Source: Candidatus Gastranaerophilales bacterium (GTDB lineage: Bacteria; Cyanobacteriota; Vampirovibrionia; Gastranaerophilales; Gastranaerophilaceae). From it: a stretch of 64,000 nt of DNA. Location: NCBI GenBank assembly GCA_944324285.1, contig CALUVR010000004.1, positions 1 through 64,000 on the forward strand. Direction: 5' to 3'. Positions 45,361 to 53,912 of the stretch are shown here, piece by piece. The notes below the pieces were generated by a model that had not been told where the DNA came from, made no database searches, and saw only the letters and a list, made by a program, of their open reading frames with translations. The position numbers and the translations under genes are program-made. Each line of letters begins with the position of its first letter. Positions within the stretch are counted from its first letter, which is position 1.

Positions 45361-48300
45361 ATGGTTATGTCAGAAATTGAAAGAATAGTCACAAGTCAAA
45401 CAACAACCGGAACCTCTTCCTCTACAACATCGGGGGCAAGTTCCGCGTCGAAAAGTGACAACACCATTTTCGCAGGTACCAAAAAGAAAGATTTAACACA
45501 AGAAGAAATAAAATTGTTAAAATCATTAGGAATTGATCCTAATGATACAGCCGCAGTCGAGCAGTGGCGGGCATTACCGGAGGAGCAGCGTACAGCACAG
45601 CTTAACCAGTATTACATGCAGTCGGAAGCAGATAAAGGTACAGCGCCTCAAACTCCGCAAAATACAACACCTCAGCCGTCAGCTTCTTCTCCAGTCACAC
45701 CGGAAGCTGATGTTTCTGCACAATCTTCTGCAACACCGGCAGCACAGGGAGCTGATACTTCTGTATCAACACCAACGACGCCGGCTGCAACAACACAAAC
45801 TTCCCAACAGGCAACTACGCAAACAGCAGCACCGACGACACAGCAGGATGGAACAACAGCTCCAAGTGCACAGGCAGCGCCTGCAGCAACAACTCCGACG
45901 ACCCCAACGTCGGCACAAACTACTGCTGATACACCTGATGCGGCAACCCAATCTGCTGCACCTCAGACACAAGGTGCTGCTGCGAAGATGCCAGGAGATG
46001 CCCTGTCGCCAATTGATCCGGATAGTATGCCTTCTCTTACGGAAACGCTGGCTCCTCAAACTAATCTTGAAAAAATCACTATTAAAAAAATGGATATTAT
46101 GCGACGTATCCCAGAGGAACACTGGAAAGAGTATTCTGAAGAACAGCGCTTGACATTATTGATGGATTCTTTGGACGATCAGTTTAAAGAAGAATTAAAG
46201 GGCATGGATAGTAAACAGCGTTCTGAAGTTATAATTGGCTTGATTGATAATGAAATCAAGAAAGAGCGAGGTTTGTCTGATGAAAAATGGGATAGTTTTT
46301 CTGATGATAAAAAATTAAAGTATCGTTTGAAATACGGAACTTCATTTGCTATTGCTATTAAAAAGGGTTACACAAGAGAAGATCTCGAAAATCTTTCTTC
46401 TTACGAAAGAAGTAAAGCGGAACTTGAAGCATATAATGAGTTGAAGACTTCGTTTCTTAGCCGGTTTGACAGTGCTTCTATAGACCAGGCTACACTAAAA
46501 AGATATGAAAAAATTGATAAGCAAATGCAGGAACAGCAAGAGAGCATGGATGTCGTTGATGCGCTTGCTGAATTCAGTCAAAACCAGTCGTTAAATGAAT
46601 ATGTAGTTGATGAAGTCGGACGGACTGCAGCTTCTGCTGCTGTAAATACTCATAGTGCAGCTGTTGCAGATGCTATTATTGAAACTGCTAATACCGTAAA
46701 ATCAGAAGTTGCGCCTGCAGAAAATATTAAAAAGAATTCTTACTTAAATAAATTTGAACAAGAAACCGGTCTAAAAAGTTCTGATATAAAACCTGGCGAT
46801 ATAAAAGCTGAAAGAAAATATGAGAAAGAACTGTCTAAAGCTTTGGAAAAAGATTTGCAAGATAAAACACCTGAAGAGCGTGATGCGTTTTATAAGGAGC
46901 TGATACTTAATAATAGCGGGGATAAAGACCAGCTTATGCACTTAGTTAACGCTATGAGACTTGCCGGTAAAGATCAGGTTTATTTCACTGAGATGACGGA
47001 TGTTATGAGCCGGATGGGTAATACAACCAATCTCCAAGCGAATGAAAAACAGCAAGTACAGAATGTTTTGAATGCAGCTATTGAGACTACCGATAAAGAA
47101 AATGATAATGCTGAAGCCACTGCAAACCTTGCAGATACAGCTATGGGGTTAGATGATACAAAGGCAGCACGCGAACAACTCGAAAAATTGGAAGGAACTA
47201 CAAAAGATCATACTGAAACAATTCACAGGTATGCTCGCAACACTAATTTCTCGCGAGCTTTAGGTAAAGGCGTATTAGGTAAAACTGTAAGAACCTTTAA
47301 ATTACCGGAAGCTAAGATTAAAAGTACTGCTGTTTTTGCAGAATATGAACTTAAAGAAGATATTACCGAGGCTATGAAACCTGCAGAAGGTGAAAAACCT
47401 GACGGCAAGCTTCAGTTAAAGCAGCAGGAGGCTGCTTTGGCTGCTAACCCGAAAAGTGTTATTGTTAACCAGGCTTTAAAAGATGCAACTCCGTTTATCG
47501 CAAAGGATGCTGCAAGTGAATACTTTGAAATCGGTTTTAAAGCTACTGAAAACCTCGAAGGAAAAGATGTTCAAATCGAAGCCCAGAAGGGTTGGAATGA
47601 TATAATTCCGGAGTGCGACGCCTCAGTTCAGGGCGATATGTTCAAAACAACCATGACTTCTAAATACGACGAAGTTCTTGAATACGCTTCTTCTAATATC
47701 TATAAGTTAGATGAGTCTGTTCAATCTGAAGCAATTCAGATTACTTATGAAACAGGAAATCAGAAGGCTATTGATGCTGCTAATGCCCAGCTTGATAAAT
47801 GTGATGCAAAAGCCGTGGAAGCAGTAGGTGAAGATGTTGTCGCCCGCGAAACTCGGGCTACAGAAACCCGTTACGCACAGGAAGTTGCTGAACAGGTCGC
47901 TGAATTTAACCAGAAATATCAGGAACTTACCGGTACTTCGGCACAGGAAAATCTTCTTCCGGATGCGGATGAACAAAAGATTGCATTCGTGGAAAACTTC
48001 CTCCATGCTACTCCTCAGGAACAATATAAATTGCTCAGTAAGATCCCTCAGGCTTGGCAGGGTACAGTATTTTCAAAAATATGTCAGTATTGCCCGAATC
48101 TTCTGACAGGACTTGTTAAACAAGGTTACGGCAAACAAATCCTTAAAACTCCTGGCATGCCGTCCGATGTAATTTACAAAGTTATTAATACAATGCTTAC
48201 CTGCGGAACTAAAGATAAAAACGATGCCGCAAAATACGTTGTCGATCATAAGGCTCTCTTTACGGAATCAACTCTTGAACGATGCGAAGAAATCCTTGAA

Positions 48301-48420
48301 GGAACAAAACGTAATATGAGTTATACGTCCGCTCCGATGGGCGGCGGTGTTCAATCTGCGCTTCAACCTTCTATGAGTGCTATTTATCCAGACAGGAAAA
48401 GTATGTTTTTTAAAGCTTAG
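45361..48420 (+). CDS. Very large Thr/Pro/Ala/Gln-rich protein, unknown function
   Basis: 1019 residues, not recognised. Residues 1-220 are a low-complexity linker of Thr, Ser, Pro, Ala and Gln. After that the protein is highly charged and helical, with phrases such as WDSFSDDKKLKYRLKYG and repeated short EEQR-type motifs. No signal peptide and no membrane helix. A second in-frame ATG two codons in (MSEIER) fits the AGAGAG ribosome site better. The repetitive linker produces long shadow frames on both strands, which are not genes. The layout suggests a scaffold or surface-layer-like role, but nothing proves it. Confidence 0.85.
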   Translation: MVMSEIERIVTSQTTTGTSSSTTSGASSASKSDNTIFAGTKKKDLTQEEIKLLKSLGIDPNDTAAVEQWRALPEEQRTAQLNQYYMQSEADKGTAPQTPQNTTPQPSASSPVTPEADVSAQSSATPAAQGADTSVSTPTTPAATTQTSQQATTQTAAPTTQQDGTTAPSAQAAPAATTPTTPTSAQTTADTPDAATQSAAPQTQGAAAKMPGDALSPIDPDSMPSLTETLAPQTNLEKITIKKMDIMRRIPEEHWKEYSEEQRLTLLMDSLDDQFKEELKGMDSKQRSEVIIGLIDNEIKKERGLSDEKWDSFSDDKKLKYRLKYGTSFAIAIKKGYTREDLENLSSYERSKAELEAYNELKTSFLSRFDSASIDQATLKRYEKIDKQMQEQQESMDVVDALAEFSQNQSLNEYVVDEVGRTAASAAVNTHSAAVADAIIETANTVKSEVAPAENIKKNSYLNKFEQETGLKSSDIKPGDIKAERKYEKELSKALEKDLQDKTPEERDAFYKELILNNSGDKDQLMHLVNAMRLAGKDQVYFTEMTDVMSRMGNTTNLQANEKQQVQNVLNAAIETTDKENDNAEATANLADTAMGLDDTKAAREQLEKLEGTTKDHTETIHRYARNTNFSRALGKGVLGKTVRTFKLPEAKIKSTAVFAEYELKEDITEAMKPAEGEKPDGKLQLKQQEAALAANPKSVIVNQALKDATPFIAKDAASEYFEIGFKATENLEGKDVQIEAQKGWNDIIPECDASVQGDMFKTTMTSKYDEVLEYASSNIYKLDESVQSEAIQITYETGNQKAIDAANAQLDKCDAKAVEAVGEDVVARETRATETRYAQEVAEQVAEFNQKYQELTGTSAQENLLPDADEQKIAFVENFLHATPQEQYKLLSKIPQAWQGTVFSKICQYCPNLLTGLVKQGYGKQILKTPGMPSDVIYKVINTMLTCGTKDKNDAAKYVVDHKALFTESTLERCEEILEGTKRNMSYTSAPMGGGVQSALQPSMSAIYPDRKSMFFKA

Positions 48421-48446
48421 AGGAAAGGTGCGAAATTTGTAGTGAA

Positions 48447-48474
48447 AACGCCGGCTGATTTATCAGCCGGCGTT
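48447..48474. terminator. Bidirectional terminator-like hairpin
   Basis: AACGCCGGCTGA / TCAGCCGGCGTT, 12-bp stem with a TTTA loop. It lies between two convergent genes; T-runs are poor on the plus strand (TTCTTAT) and better on the minus strand (TTTTCACT). Confidence 0.75.
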
Positions 48475-48493
48475 CTTATATATCAAAATGTTT

Positions 48494-49570
48494 CTATTCA
48501 GCGTCTTTGTTGATGTCTTTTACGCTTAGTGCAATTCGATGTTCCTGAGGAGTGAATTTCTTAATAAGAACTTCTATGCTGTCGCCGACTTTGTATTTGT
48601 TAAACGGATTAACGTTTTCTTCAGCCATTTCCGATACAGGAAGAAGAGCTTCAACTCCAGGGAAAATGTTGATAAATGCACCGAATCCTGTCACTTTATT
48701 AACGGTTCCCGTGATTATCTGTCCTTCTTCAAACTGACCTTCAATCTGCTGCCATGGATCTTCGCCCATTCTTTTTAAAGAAAGCGAAATTCTCTTTAAT
48801 TCAGTGTCAATTTTAATGATTTTAACTTCAACAGTTTCTCCTAACGAAATAACATCAGATGGGTGTTTAATTCTCTGCCAGGAAATTTCAGAAATCGGAA
48901 GAAGTCCGTCAATACCATTGATATCAATAAATGCACCGAAGTCTGCAATTCTTACGACTTCACCTTTTACAACCTGACCTTCTTCAAGTGAGGATAGGAT
49001 GTTATCTACAACCTGATCTCTCTGTTCAGCTACTGCAAGTCTTTGAGAAAGAATCAATTTGTTTTTCTTAGGGTCAGCTTCAAGAACTTTGACTTCAATT
49101 TTTGTATCAATAATTCCGTCAAACGGAGTGCCTGTTCTCAATTGTGATGACGGTATGAATCCTTTTAAATCTGCAACGTCAACCAGAACTCCGCCTTTAA
49201 CAACTGAAACAACTTTTGCAAGGATTGTATCACCCTGAACTTTAGCATCATTAAGCTGCGCCCAGGCTTGTGCAAATGCAAGTCTTTTCAGTGAGAGAAG
49301 CATACCTTCGGAGTCGTTTTCTTCTTTTAACACATAAAATTCTTTAACATCGCCAACTTCGAGAGTTTCAGCTTCTCCTGACGGAAGTTCTTTGTTAGGT
49401 AAATAAGCTTCTGTCTTTGCTCCGCGAACGCTTACCAGGTAACCTTCGCTGTCTTTTTTCATAATCGTGCCTTCTACAATATCAGCGACTGAGTATGATT
49501 TTGAGAAAGATTCGTTTAATAATCTTTCAAATTCATCTACAATGTTTGTTTTTTCTAATGTTGTTGTCAT
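48494..49570 (-). CDS. rpsA: 30S ribosomal protein S1
   Basis: RNA-binding ribosomal protein of 358 residues, with four S1 domains in tandem (starting near residues 28, 110, 193 and 278). This shorter version is common outside Proteobacteria. Typical S1 phrases occur in each repeat, such as GGVLVDVADLKGFIPSSQL, GAFIDINGIDGLLPISEISW and GAFINIFPGVEALLPVSEM. It begins six bases after the ispH stop. Confidence 0.95.
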   Translation of the reverse strand: MTTTLEKTNIVDEFERLLNESFSKSYSVADIVEGTIMKKDSEGYLVSVRGAKTEAYLPNKELPSGEAETLEVGDVKEFYVLKEENDSEGMLLSLKRLAFAQAWAQLNDAKVQGDTILAKVVSVVKGGVLVDVADLKGFIPSSQLRTGTPFDGIIDTKIEVKVLEADPKKNKLILSQRLAVAEQRDQVVDNILSSLEEGQVVKGEVVRIADFGAFIDINGIDGLLPISEISWQRIKHPSDVISLGETVEVKIIKIDTELKRISLSLKRMGEDPWQQIEGQFEEGQIITGTVNKVTGFGAFINIFPGVEALLPVSEMAEENVNPFNKYKVGDSIEVLIKKFTPQEHRIALSVKDINKDAE

Positions 49571-49576
49571 TTTGTA

Positions 49577-50446
49577 TTATTCTCCTTTTTCAATTTTTTT
49601 TATTACGTTTTCAATAATATTCTGCGGGGTTGATGCGCCCGCTGTAATCCCGATTTTTTCGGATTTTGCTATTATATCTTTATAGTTATCTAATTCGGTA
49701 TCATTTTCTATATGGATTGTACGGGTAATATCTTTTAGAATTTCTGCGAGGTGAGTTGTGTTTGCACTTTTTTTAGAGCCGACAACTATAACAAGGTCGT
49801 TTTCTTTTGCGAGTTCTTTAGCTTCACTCTGGCGCATTGCAGTACTTTGACAAATTGTATTTGCAATATGGAGTTCTTTTGAGATTGACGTTAAATATTC
49901 AACGATTTCATTAAGCGTTGTAATTCTTTGCGTTGTTTGGACTACGACTCCGGTTTTTTTGTGGGCTTTAATTTCCGGCTCAAAAGGTTTTAGCTGGTCA
50001 ATGGAAGTTGCTACTACAACCTTATCGCTCCAGAGTTTTGCGTTTGCCTTAATTGCAATAACTTCAGGGTGTTCGGATTTACCCACGATTACGACGTAAT
50101 ACCCGTCTTTTGCCAGTTCAACGGCTTTTTGCTGAACCTTCTTAACGTCCGGGCAGGTCAAATCCACAGGAGTAAAGCCTGCATTTTTAATTTTTTCTAT
50201 AACTTCAGGACTTTCTCCGTGGCTTCTTACAACACAAATTCCGTCGCCGTGTTCAGGTATTTCTTTCAACGTTTTTATCCCGAGTTCTTCAAGCTCTTTT
50301 ATTACATCCGTATTATGAATAAGCTCTCCAAGAACCGAGACATTTTTATCGGGATTTTCGGCTTTTAATTTTTTTACGGTTTCAACGGCTCGTTTTACCC
50401 CGTAGCAGAAACCCGCAAATTTTGCTAATGTAATTTGTTTAGGCAA
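49577..50446 (-). CDS. ispH: 4-hydroxy-3-methylbut-2-enyl diphosphate reductase
   Basis: Last enzyme of the MEP isoprenoid pathway, a [4Fe-4S] protein. 289 residues. The three cluster cysteines are in AGFCYGVKRAVE (Cys14), LTCPDVKK and ICQSTAMRQ; SHGESPEV and GASTPQNIIENV are also conserved. Coupling to rpsA mirrors Clostridia, where the two are adjacent or fused. Confidence 0.96.
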   Translation of the reverse strand: MPKQITLAKFAGFCYGVKRAVETVKKLKAENPDKNVSVLGELIHNTDVIKELEELGIKTLKEIPEHGDGICVVRSHGESPEVIEKIKNAGFTPVDLTCPDVKKVQQKAVELAKDGYYVVIVGKSEHPEVIAIKANAKLWSDKVVVATSIDQLKPFEPEIKAHKKTGVVVQTTQRITTLNEIVEYLTSISKELHIANTICQSTAMRQSEAKELAKENDLVIVVGSKKSANTTHLAEILKDITRTIHIENDTELDNYKDIIAKSEKIGITAGASTPQNIIENVIKKIEKGE

Positions 50447-50525
50447 TTTTAAATTGTCTTCTTTCTTTAAAACTCACGAATAAAAATTCGCTGTATGTAT
50501 ATTAAATTACAAATATGCAAAAAAA

Positions 50526-50765
50526 TCAAGGTTCACAGATTAAATCGTCAATTTTTACATTCAGGGCAGTTGCTATATTATATGTTACTTCCAGACTAAT
50601 TTTCACTTTTCCTTTTTCTATTAAACAAATATATTGCTGACTTGAATTTGCAGCTTCTGCAAGCTGTTCTTGTGTCAACTGTTTTATAGCCCTGTATTTT
50701 CTTATATTCGCGGCGAGCCGTTTTCTCAACATTATAGAAACATTTTTATCATCCATATTATCCAT
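50526..50765 (-). CDS. XRE-family HTH regulator
   Basis: A 79-residue Cro/CI-type protein. The helix-turn-helix is KQLTQEQLAEAANSSQQYIC, and the domain ends with NIATALNVKIDDLI. The first in-frame ATG (MDNMDDKN) is used; other ATGs follow closely. It is divergent from a 79-residue hypothetical gene across a spacer containing a clear palindrome, so it probably represses one or both genes. Confidence 0.9.
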   Translation of the reverse strand: MDNMDDKNVSIMLRKRLAANIRKYRAIKQLTQEQLAEAANSSQQYICLIEKGKVKISLEVTYNIATALNVKIDDLICEP

Positions 50766-50800
50766 ATTATAAATAAGTTGCGTTCAAATTTTTATCGAGT

Positions 50801-50831
50801 ATAGTTGATTTGTTATCAACTATTATTGATA
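50801..50831. promoter_or_regulatory. Palindromic operator in the XRE divergent spacer
   Basis: ATAGTTGAT-TTGTT-ATCAACTAT, a perfect 9-5-9 inverted repeat, overlaps a second one, TTATCAA-CTATTA-TTGATAA. Together they give three TTGAT-type half-sites. Confidence 0.6.
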
Positions 50832-50853
50832 AATTTTAATTTGGAGTTGTAAA

Positions 50854-51093
50854 ATGAATAAAAATGATGATGCATTAATGAAAAGGTTGTATGATTTGGC
50901 GACTGATTTTGAAAAAATTGTCATGCTATCTGATACAATAAAAAATTTTGGAAACTTTAGCGATGAAGTATCCGGCGGAACTGAAAAAATTCAGTGTCTT
51001 GCTGAACTGTTATCTGATAAGTGCAGGAATCATCAAAAGTTGTTGGTTGATATTATACCTGAAATGCAGGTTTTAATTAATAATACAAAATAA
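50854..51093 (+). CDS. Small protein divergent from an XRE regulator, unknown function
   Basis: 79 residues, helical and acidic, with two cysteines and no known motif (starts MNKNDDALMKRLYDLATDF). TTGGAG precedes the ATG. The stop lies within a bidirectional terminator. The arrangement with the XRE gene resembles a regulator-target pair; a toxin role is possible but nothing specific supports it. Confidence 0.75.
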   Translation: MNKNDDALMKRLYDLATDFEKIVMLSDTIKNFGNFSDEVSGGTEKIQCLAELLSDKCRNHQKLLVDIIPEMQVLINNTK

Positions 51094-51121
51094 AAGAGGC
51101 TTTTTGAATACCTCTTTTATT
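51089..51121. terminator. Bidirectional terminator
   Basis: AATAAAAGAGG / CCTCTTTTATT, 11-bp stem with an 11-base loop, covering the stop codons of the small gene and of rpoD. Confidence 0.8.
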
Positions 51122-52115
51122 CTCCAAAATATGTTTTTAAGCCGAATGTAAGTTTTTTGTTTTTACATAATTTTTTGAGCTTAGCGATTGCACGATTTTC
51201 AATCTGGCGAATTCTTTCTCGGGAAACTCCGTATTGGGAGCCGATTTCATCCAGAGTTTTTTTTCGTCCGTTGCTATCAAGCCCGAAGCGAAGAATAAGT
51301 ACATCGCGTTCTTTTTGGCTAAGCTGGCTAAGAATTTTTTTTATATCATCAAACAAATTTTCCTGAGTGACTCTGCCGTCAGGAGAAACTGAGGTGTCGT
51401 CAACAATAAAATCTGCAATTTTTGCGGATTCTTCTGAAGAATTTGCAGGTGTTTCCATACTTATTGTTAATTGAGCCGATTTAATAATGGAATTCAGTTT
51501 GCTGACGGAAATCCCGAGTCTGTATGCAATTTCCTGTTTTGAAGGGGAGTGTCCTAATTCCGTTGTTAAATCAATCGTTGCGCGGCGGATTTTGCCGAGA
51601 GATTCAATCATGTGTATAGGAAGTCTTATAATCCTTGATTTATCTGCAATAGCTCTTGATATTGACTGCTGAATCCACCAGGTCGCATAGGTTGAAAATT
51701 TGTAGCCTTTTGTGTAATCAAAGCGTCCTGCAGCTTTCATCAAACCTAAATTGCCTTCTTGTATCAAATCAAGAAACGAAAGACCGCGTCCTATATATTT
51801 CTTTGCAATACTTACAACAAGTCTTAAATTAGCATTTATAAGAAGGTTTTTTGCAAATTCAGACTGGGTTTCATATATTTGTCTTGTGAGTTCCCGTTCC
51901 TGTTCCGGCGAAAGAAGCGGAATTTTCCCAATTTGCTGGAGGTAAATTTTTACGCTGTCATCAGAAGTTACGGAGGATAGACTCTCCTGTACTTTAGGAT
52001 CCTCTACGGAACTAAGAATATCGTCATCTTCCTCCTCTTGAAGCTGTGCAAAGTCAACTCCTTCTTCTGAGATGTCGTCTGTCAACATTCCGAGTTTTTC
52101 AATTTCTTTTCTCAT
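51117..52115 (-). CDS. rpoD: RNA polymerase sigma factor, RpoD/SigA family
   Basis: Sigma-70 factor of 332 residues with a short acidic N-terminus and no long region 1.1. Region 1.2/2 is visible as [32 protein letters not shown] and [15 protein letters not shown]; region 4.2 is [20 protein letters not shown]. It is probably the principal sigma factor, matching the TTGACA/TATAAT-like promoters here, though a group 2 factor cannot be excluded. Third gene in nadA-rlmB-rpoD order. Confidence 0.93.
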   Translation of the reverse strand: MRKEIEKLGMLTDDISEEGVDFAQLQEEEDDDILSSVEDPKVQESLSSVTSDDSVKIYLQQIGKIPLLSPEQERELTRQIYETQSEFAKNLLINANLRLVVSIAKKYIGRGLSFLDLIQEGNLGLMKAAGRFDYTKGYKFSTYATWWIQQSISRAIADKSRIIRLPIHMIESLGKIRRATIDLTTELGHSPSKQEIAYRLGISVSKLNSIIKSAQLTISMETPANSSEESAKIADFIVDDTSVSPDGRVTQENLFDDIKKILSQLSQKERDVLILRFGLDSNGRKKTLDEIGSQYGVSRERIRQIENRAIAKLKKLCKNKKLTFGLKTYFGE

Positions 52116-52142
52116 AAAGACTCTCCGTTTATATTATAACTG

Positions 52143-52892
52143 TTATTTTCTGGTTTGTCCTTTTGTTAACTTTTGTCTCACTGTTTCAAATATAATTGCC
52201 GAAAGTGCGTTAGAAACATTCAGCGAATTAAAATTGTTTTCCATAGGAATTTTTACAATAAAATCAGAAGCCTTCAAAAGGGATTTTGAAACTCCCGCGT
52301 GTTCCGCGCCCATTATTATCGCAAAATTCATATCAGTATAGTTAACATTATAATAATTATCTTTTGCTGAAGCGTCCGCTGCAATTACCCACCAGTTGTT
52401 TTCTTTTAGCTTTTGGACTGCATTCATAAGGCTGTTGACTTTTATGACGGGTATATGATTGATTGCTCCGGCACTTGTTTTTTCCACAATTGAATTTACC
52501 TGAACATTTCGTCTTGAGGGGATAATGATAGCGGAAACTCCTGCACAAACGCATGTTCTTATTATTGCTCCGAGATTATGTGAATCTTCAATTCCATCGA
52601 GGATTACGATGGAGGAATTTTCATGCGGCAGCTCAAGAAATTCGTCAAAATCCGTGTATTTTATCGGGGAAACTTGTGCAATGACTCCTTGATGATTAAA
52701 CTCTGCATATTCCGCAAACTTTTCTTTCGCAACAAATTGGAATACTATTCCGCGTTCTTTTGCAAGTTCTTTTATTTTTTCAATTTTATTATCAGTGTGG
52801 ATGTTTTTTGATATAAGAATTTTGTTAATTTCACGTTTACCAGAAATCAGTGCTTCCGTTACTGAATTTTTTCCGAAAATTATGTCATCCAT
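52143..52892 (-). CDS. rlmB: 23S rRNA (guanosine-2'-O-)-methyltransferase family, RlmB/TrmH
   Basis: SpoU/TrmH-type methyltransferase, 249 residues. An N-terminal substrate-binding domain (FGKNSVTEAL) precedes the SPOUT catalytic domain: GIEDSHNLGAIIRTC, KTSAGAINHIPV, IMGAEHAGVS and IPMENNFNSLNVSNAL. The start overlaps the nadA stop by one base. Confidence 0.93.
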   Translation of the reverse strand: MDDIIFGKNSVTEALISGKREINKILISKNIHTDNKIEKIKELAKERGIVFQFVAKEKFAEYAEFNHQGVIAQVSPIKYTDFDEFLELPHENSSIVILDGIEDSHNLGAIIRTCVCAGVSAIIIPSRRNVQVNSIVEKTSAGAINHIPVIKVNSLMNAVQKLKENNWWVIAADASAKDNYYNVNYTDMNFAIIMGAEHAGVSKSLLKASDFIVKIPMENNFNSLNVSNALSAIIFETVRQKLTKGQTRK

Positions 52893-53800
52893 TATTTTGA
52901 AACCTCTAACATTCTATCAATACAAAGAAGAGCTTTTTGTGCGGTATTGCTATCTATGTTAATTTCGTGCTGCTCTTTTGCTAATGCGTTATAAATGTCA
53001 TTTAATGTGTGCCATTTCATATTCGGGCAGATAATATTATCTTTAATTAGAATAAAGTCTTTTTCCGGATAGTCGCGTTTTAGTCTGTCAGCTACCCCTT
53101 TTTCTGTGGCGATTATAAACTGTTTTGCATTACTTTCTTTTGCATATTTCATAATTCCCGTAGTGCTTCCTACATAATCCGCAAGCCGTGTGACTTCCAT
53201 GTGGCATTCCGGATGCGCAAGAATTTTGGCTTCAGGATAATTTTTTCTCGCATTCAGAATATCTTCAGGCTTAATTCTCAGGTGTGTCGGGCAGTATCCC
53301 GGGTAGGTTATTACTTCGACTCCGTTTAATTTTGATTCTACCCATTTGCCGAGGTACGTGTCAGGCAGGAAAAGTACTTTCGGAGCGTTAAGACTTTCTA
53401 CTATTTTTAGTGCGTTTGAGCTGGTGCAGCAAATATCACATTCCGTTTTTACTTCTGCAGTGGAGTTAATATAACATACAGCTGGTATTGAAGGATATTT
53501 TGCCTTAAATTCTCTCAATTGTTTTAAATTAATCATATCAGCCATAAGACATCCTGATTCAAGTCTTGGAAGAAGGACTTTTTTCTTCGGATTAAGAATT
53601 TTGGCGGTTTGAGCCATGAAATATACTCCTGCAAATACGATAATTTCCGCATCTGTTTTTGCTGCCATCTGGCTTAAGTAAAGAGAATCCCCAACGTAAT
53701 CCGCGACTTCGTCAATTTCTTCATTTTGATAACAATGCGCAAGAATAACTGCATGTTTTTCTTTTTTAAGCTTTCTTATTTCGGTTACAATTGAATTCAT
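52892..53800 (-). CDS. nadA: Quinolinate synthase
   Basis: Makes quinolinate from iminoaspartate and DHAP for NAD synthesis, using a [4Fe-4S] cluster. 302 residues, with HCYQNEEI, GDSLYLSQMA and LPDTYLGKWVE. Cysteines around ESGCLMAD, VKTECDICCTSSNA and ILAHPECHME include the cluster ligands. GAGGAG precedes the ATG. No nadB or nadC lies nearby, while nadK is elsewhere in the window. Confidence 0.96.
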   Translation of the reverse strand: MNSIVTEIRKLKKEKHAVILAHCYQNEEIDEVADYVGDSLYLSQMAAKTDAEIIVFAGVYFMAQTAKILNPKKKVLLPRLESGCLMADMINLKQLREFKAKYPSIPAVCYINSTAEVKTECDICCTSSNALKIVESLNAPKVLFLPDTYLGKWVESKLNGVEVITYPGYCPTHLRIKPEDILNARKNYPEAKILAHPECHMEVTRLADYVGSTTGIMKYAKESNAKQFIIATEKGVADRLKRDYPEKDFILIKDNIICPNMKWHTLNDIYNALAKEQHEINIDSNTAQKALLCIDRMLEVSK

Positions 53801-53841
53801 TTAAGGGCTTCTCCTCTATAAAGTGTAAATTTTTGTTAAAT

Positions 53842-53871
53842 TTGGCTAATCCTGTAAATATATTGTATAAT
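53842..53871 (+). promoter_or_regulatory. Promoter of the PilMN-PilO genes
   Basis: TTGGCT, 18-nt spacer, TATAAT; the leader would be about 35 nt. Confidence 0.65.
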
Positions 53872-53912
53872 AAAAATAAGAATTAGTTACATTATAGAGA
53901 AAAATTAAGAAG

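Noticed and set aside
45533-46153. 206-codon frame overlapping the Thr/Pro-rich gene
   Set aside because: It is a frame shadow of the low-complexity linker (giving Gln/Arg/Leu runs); the 1019-residue frame has the start signals.
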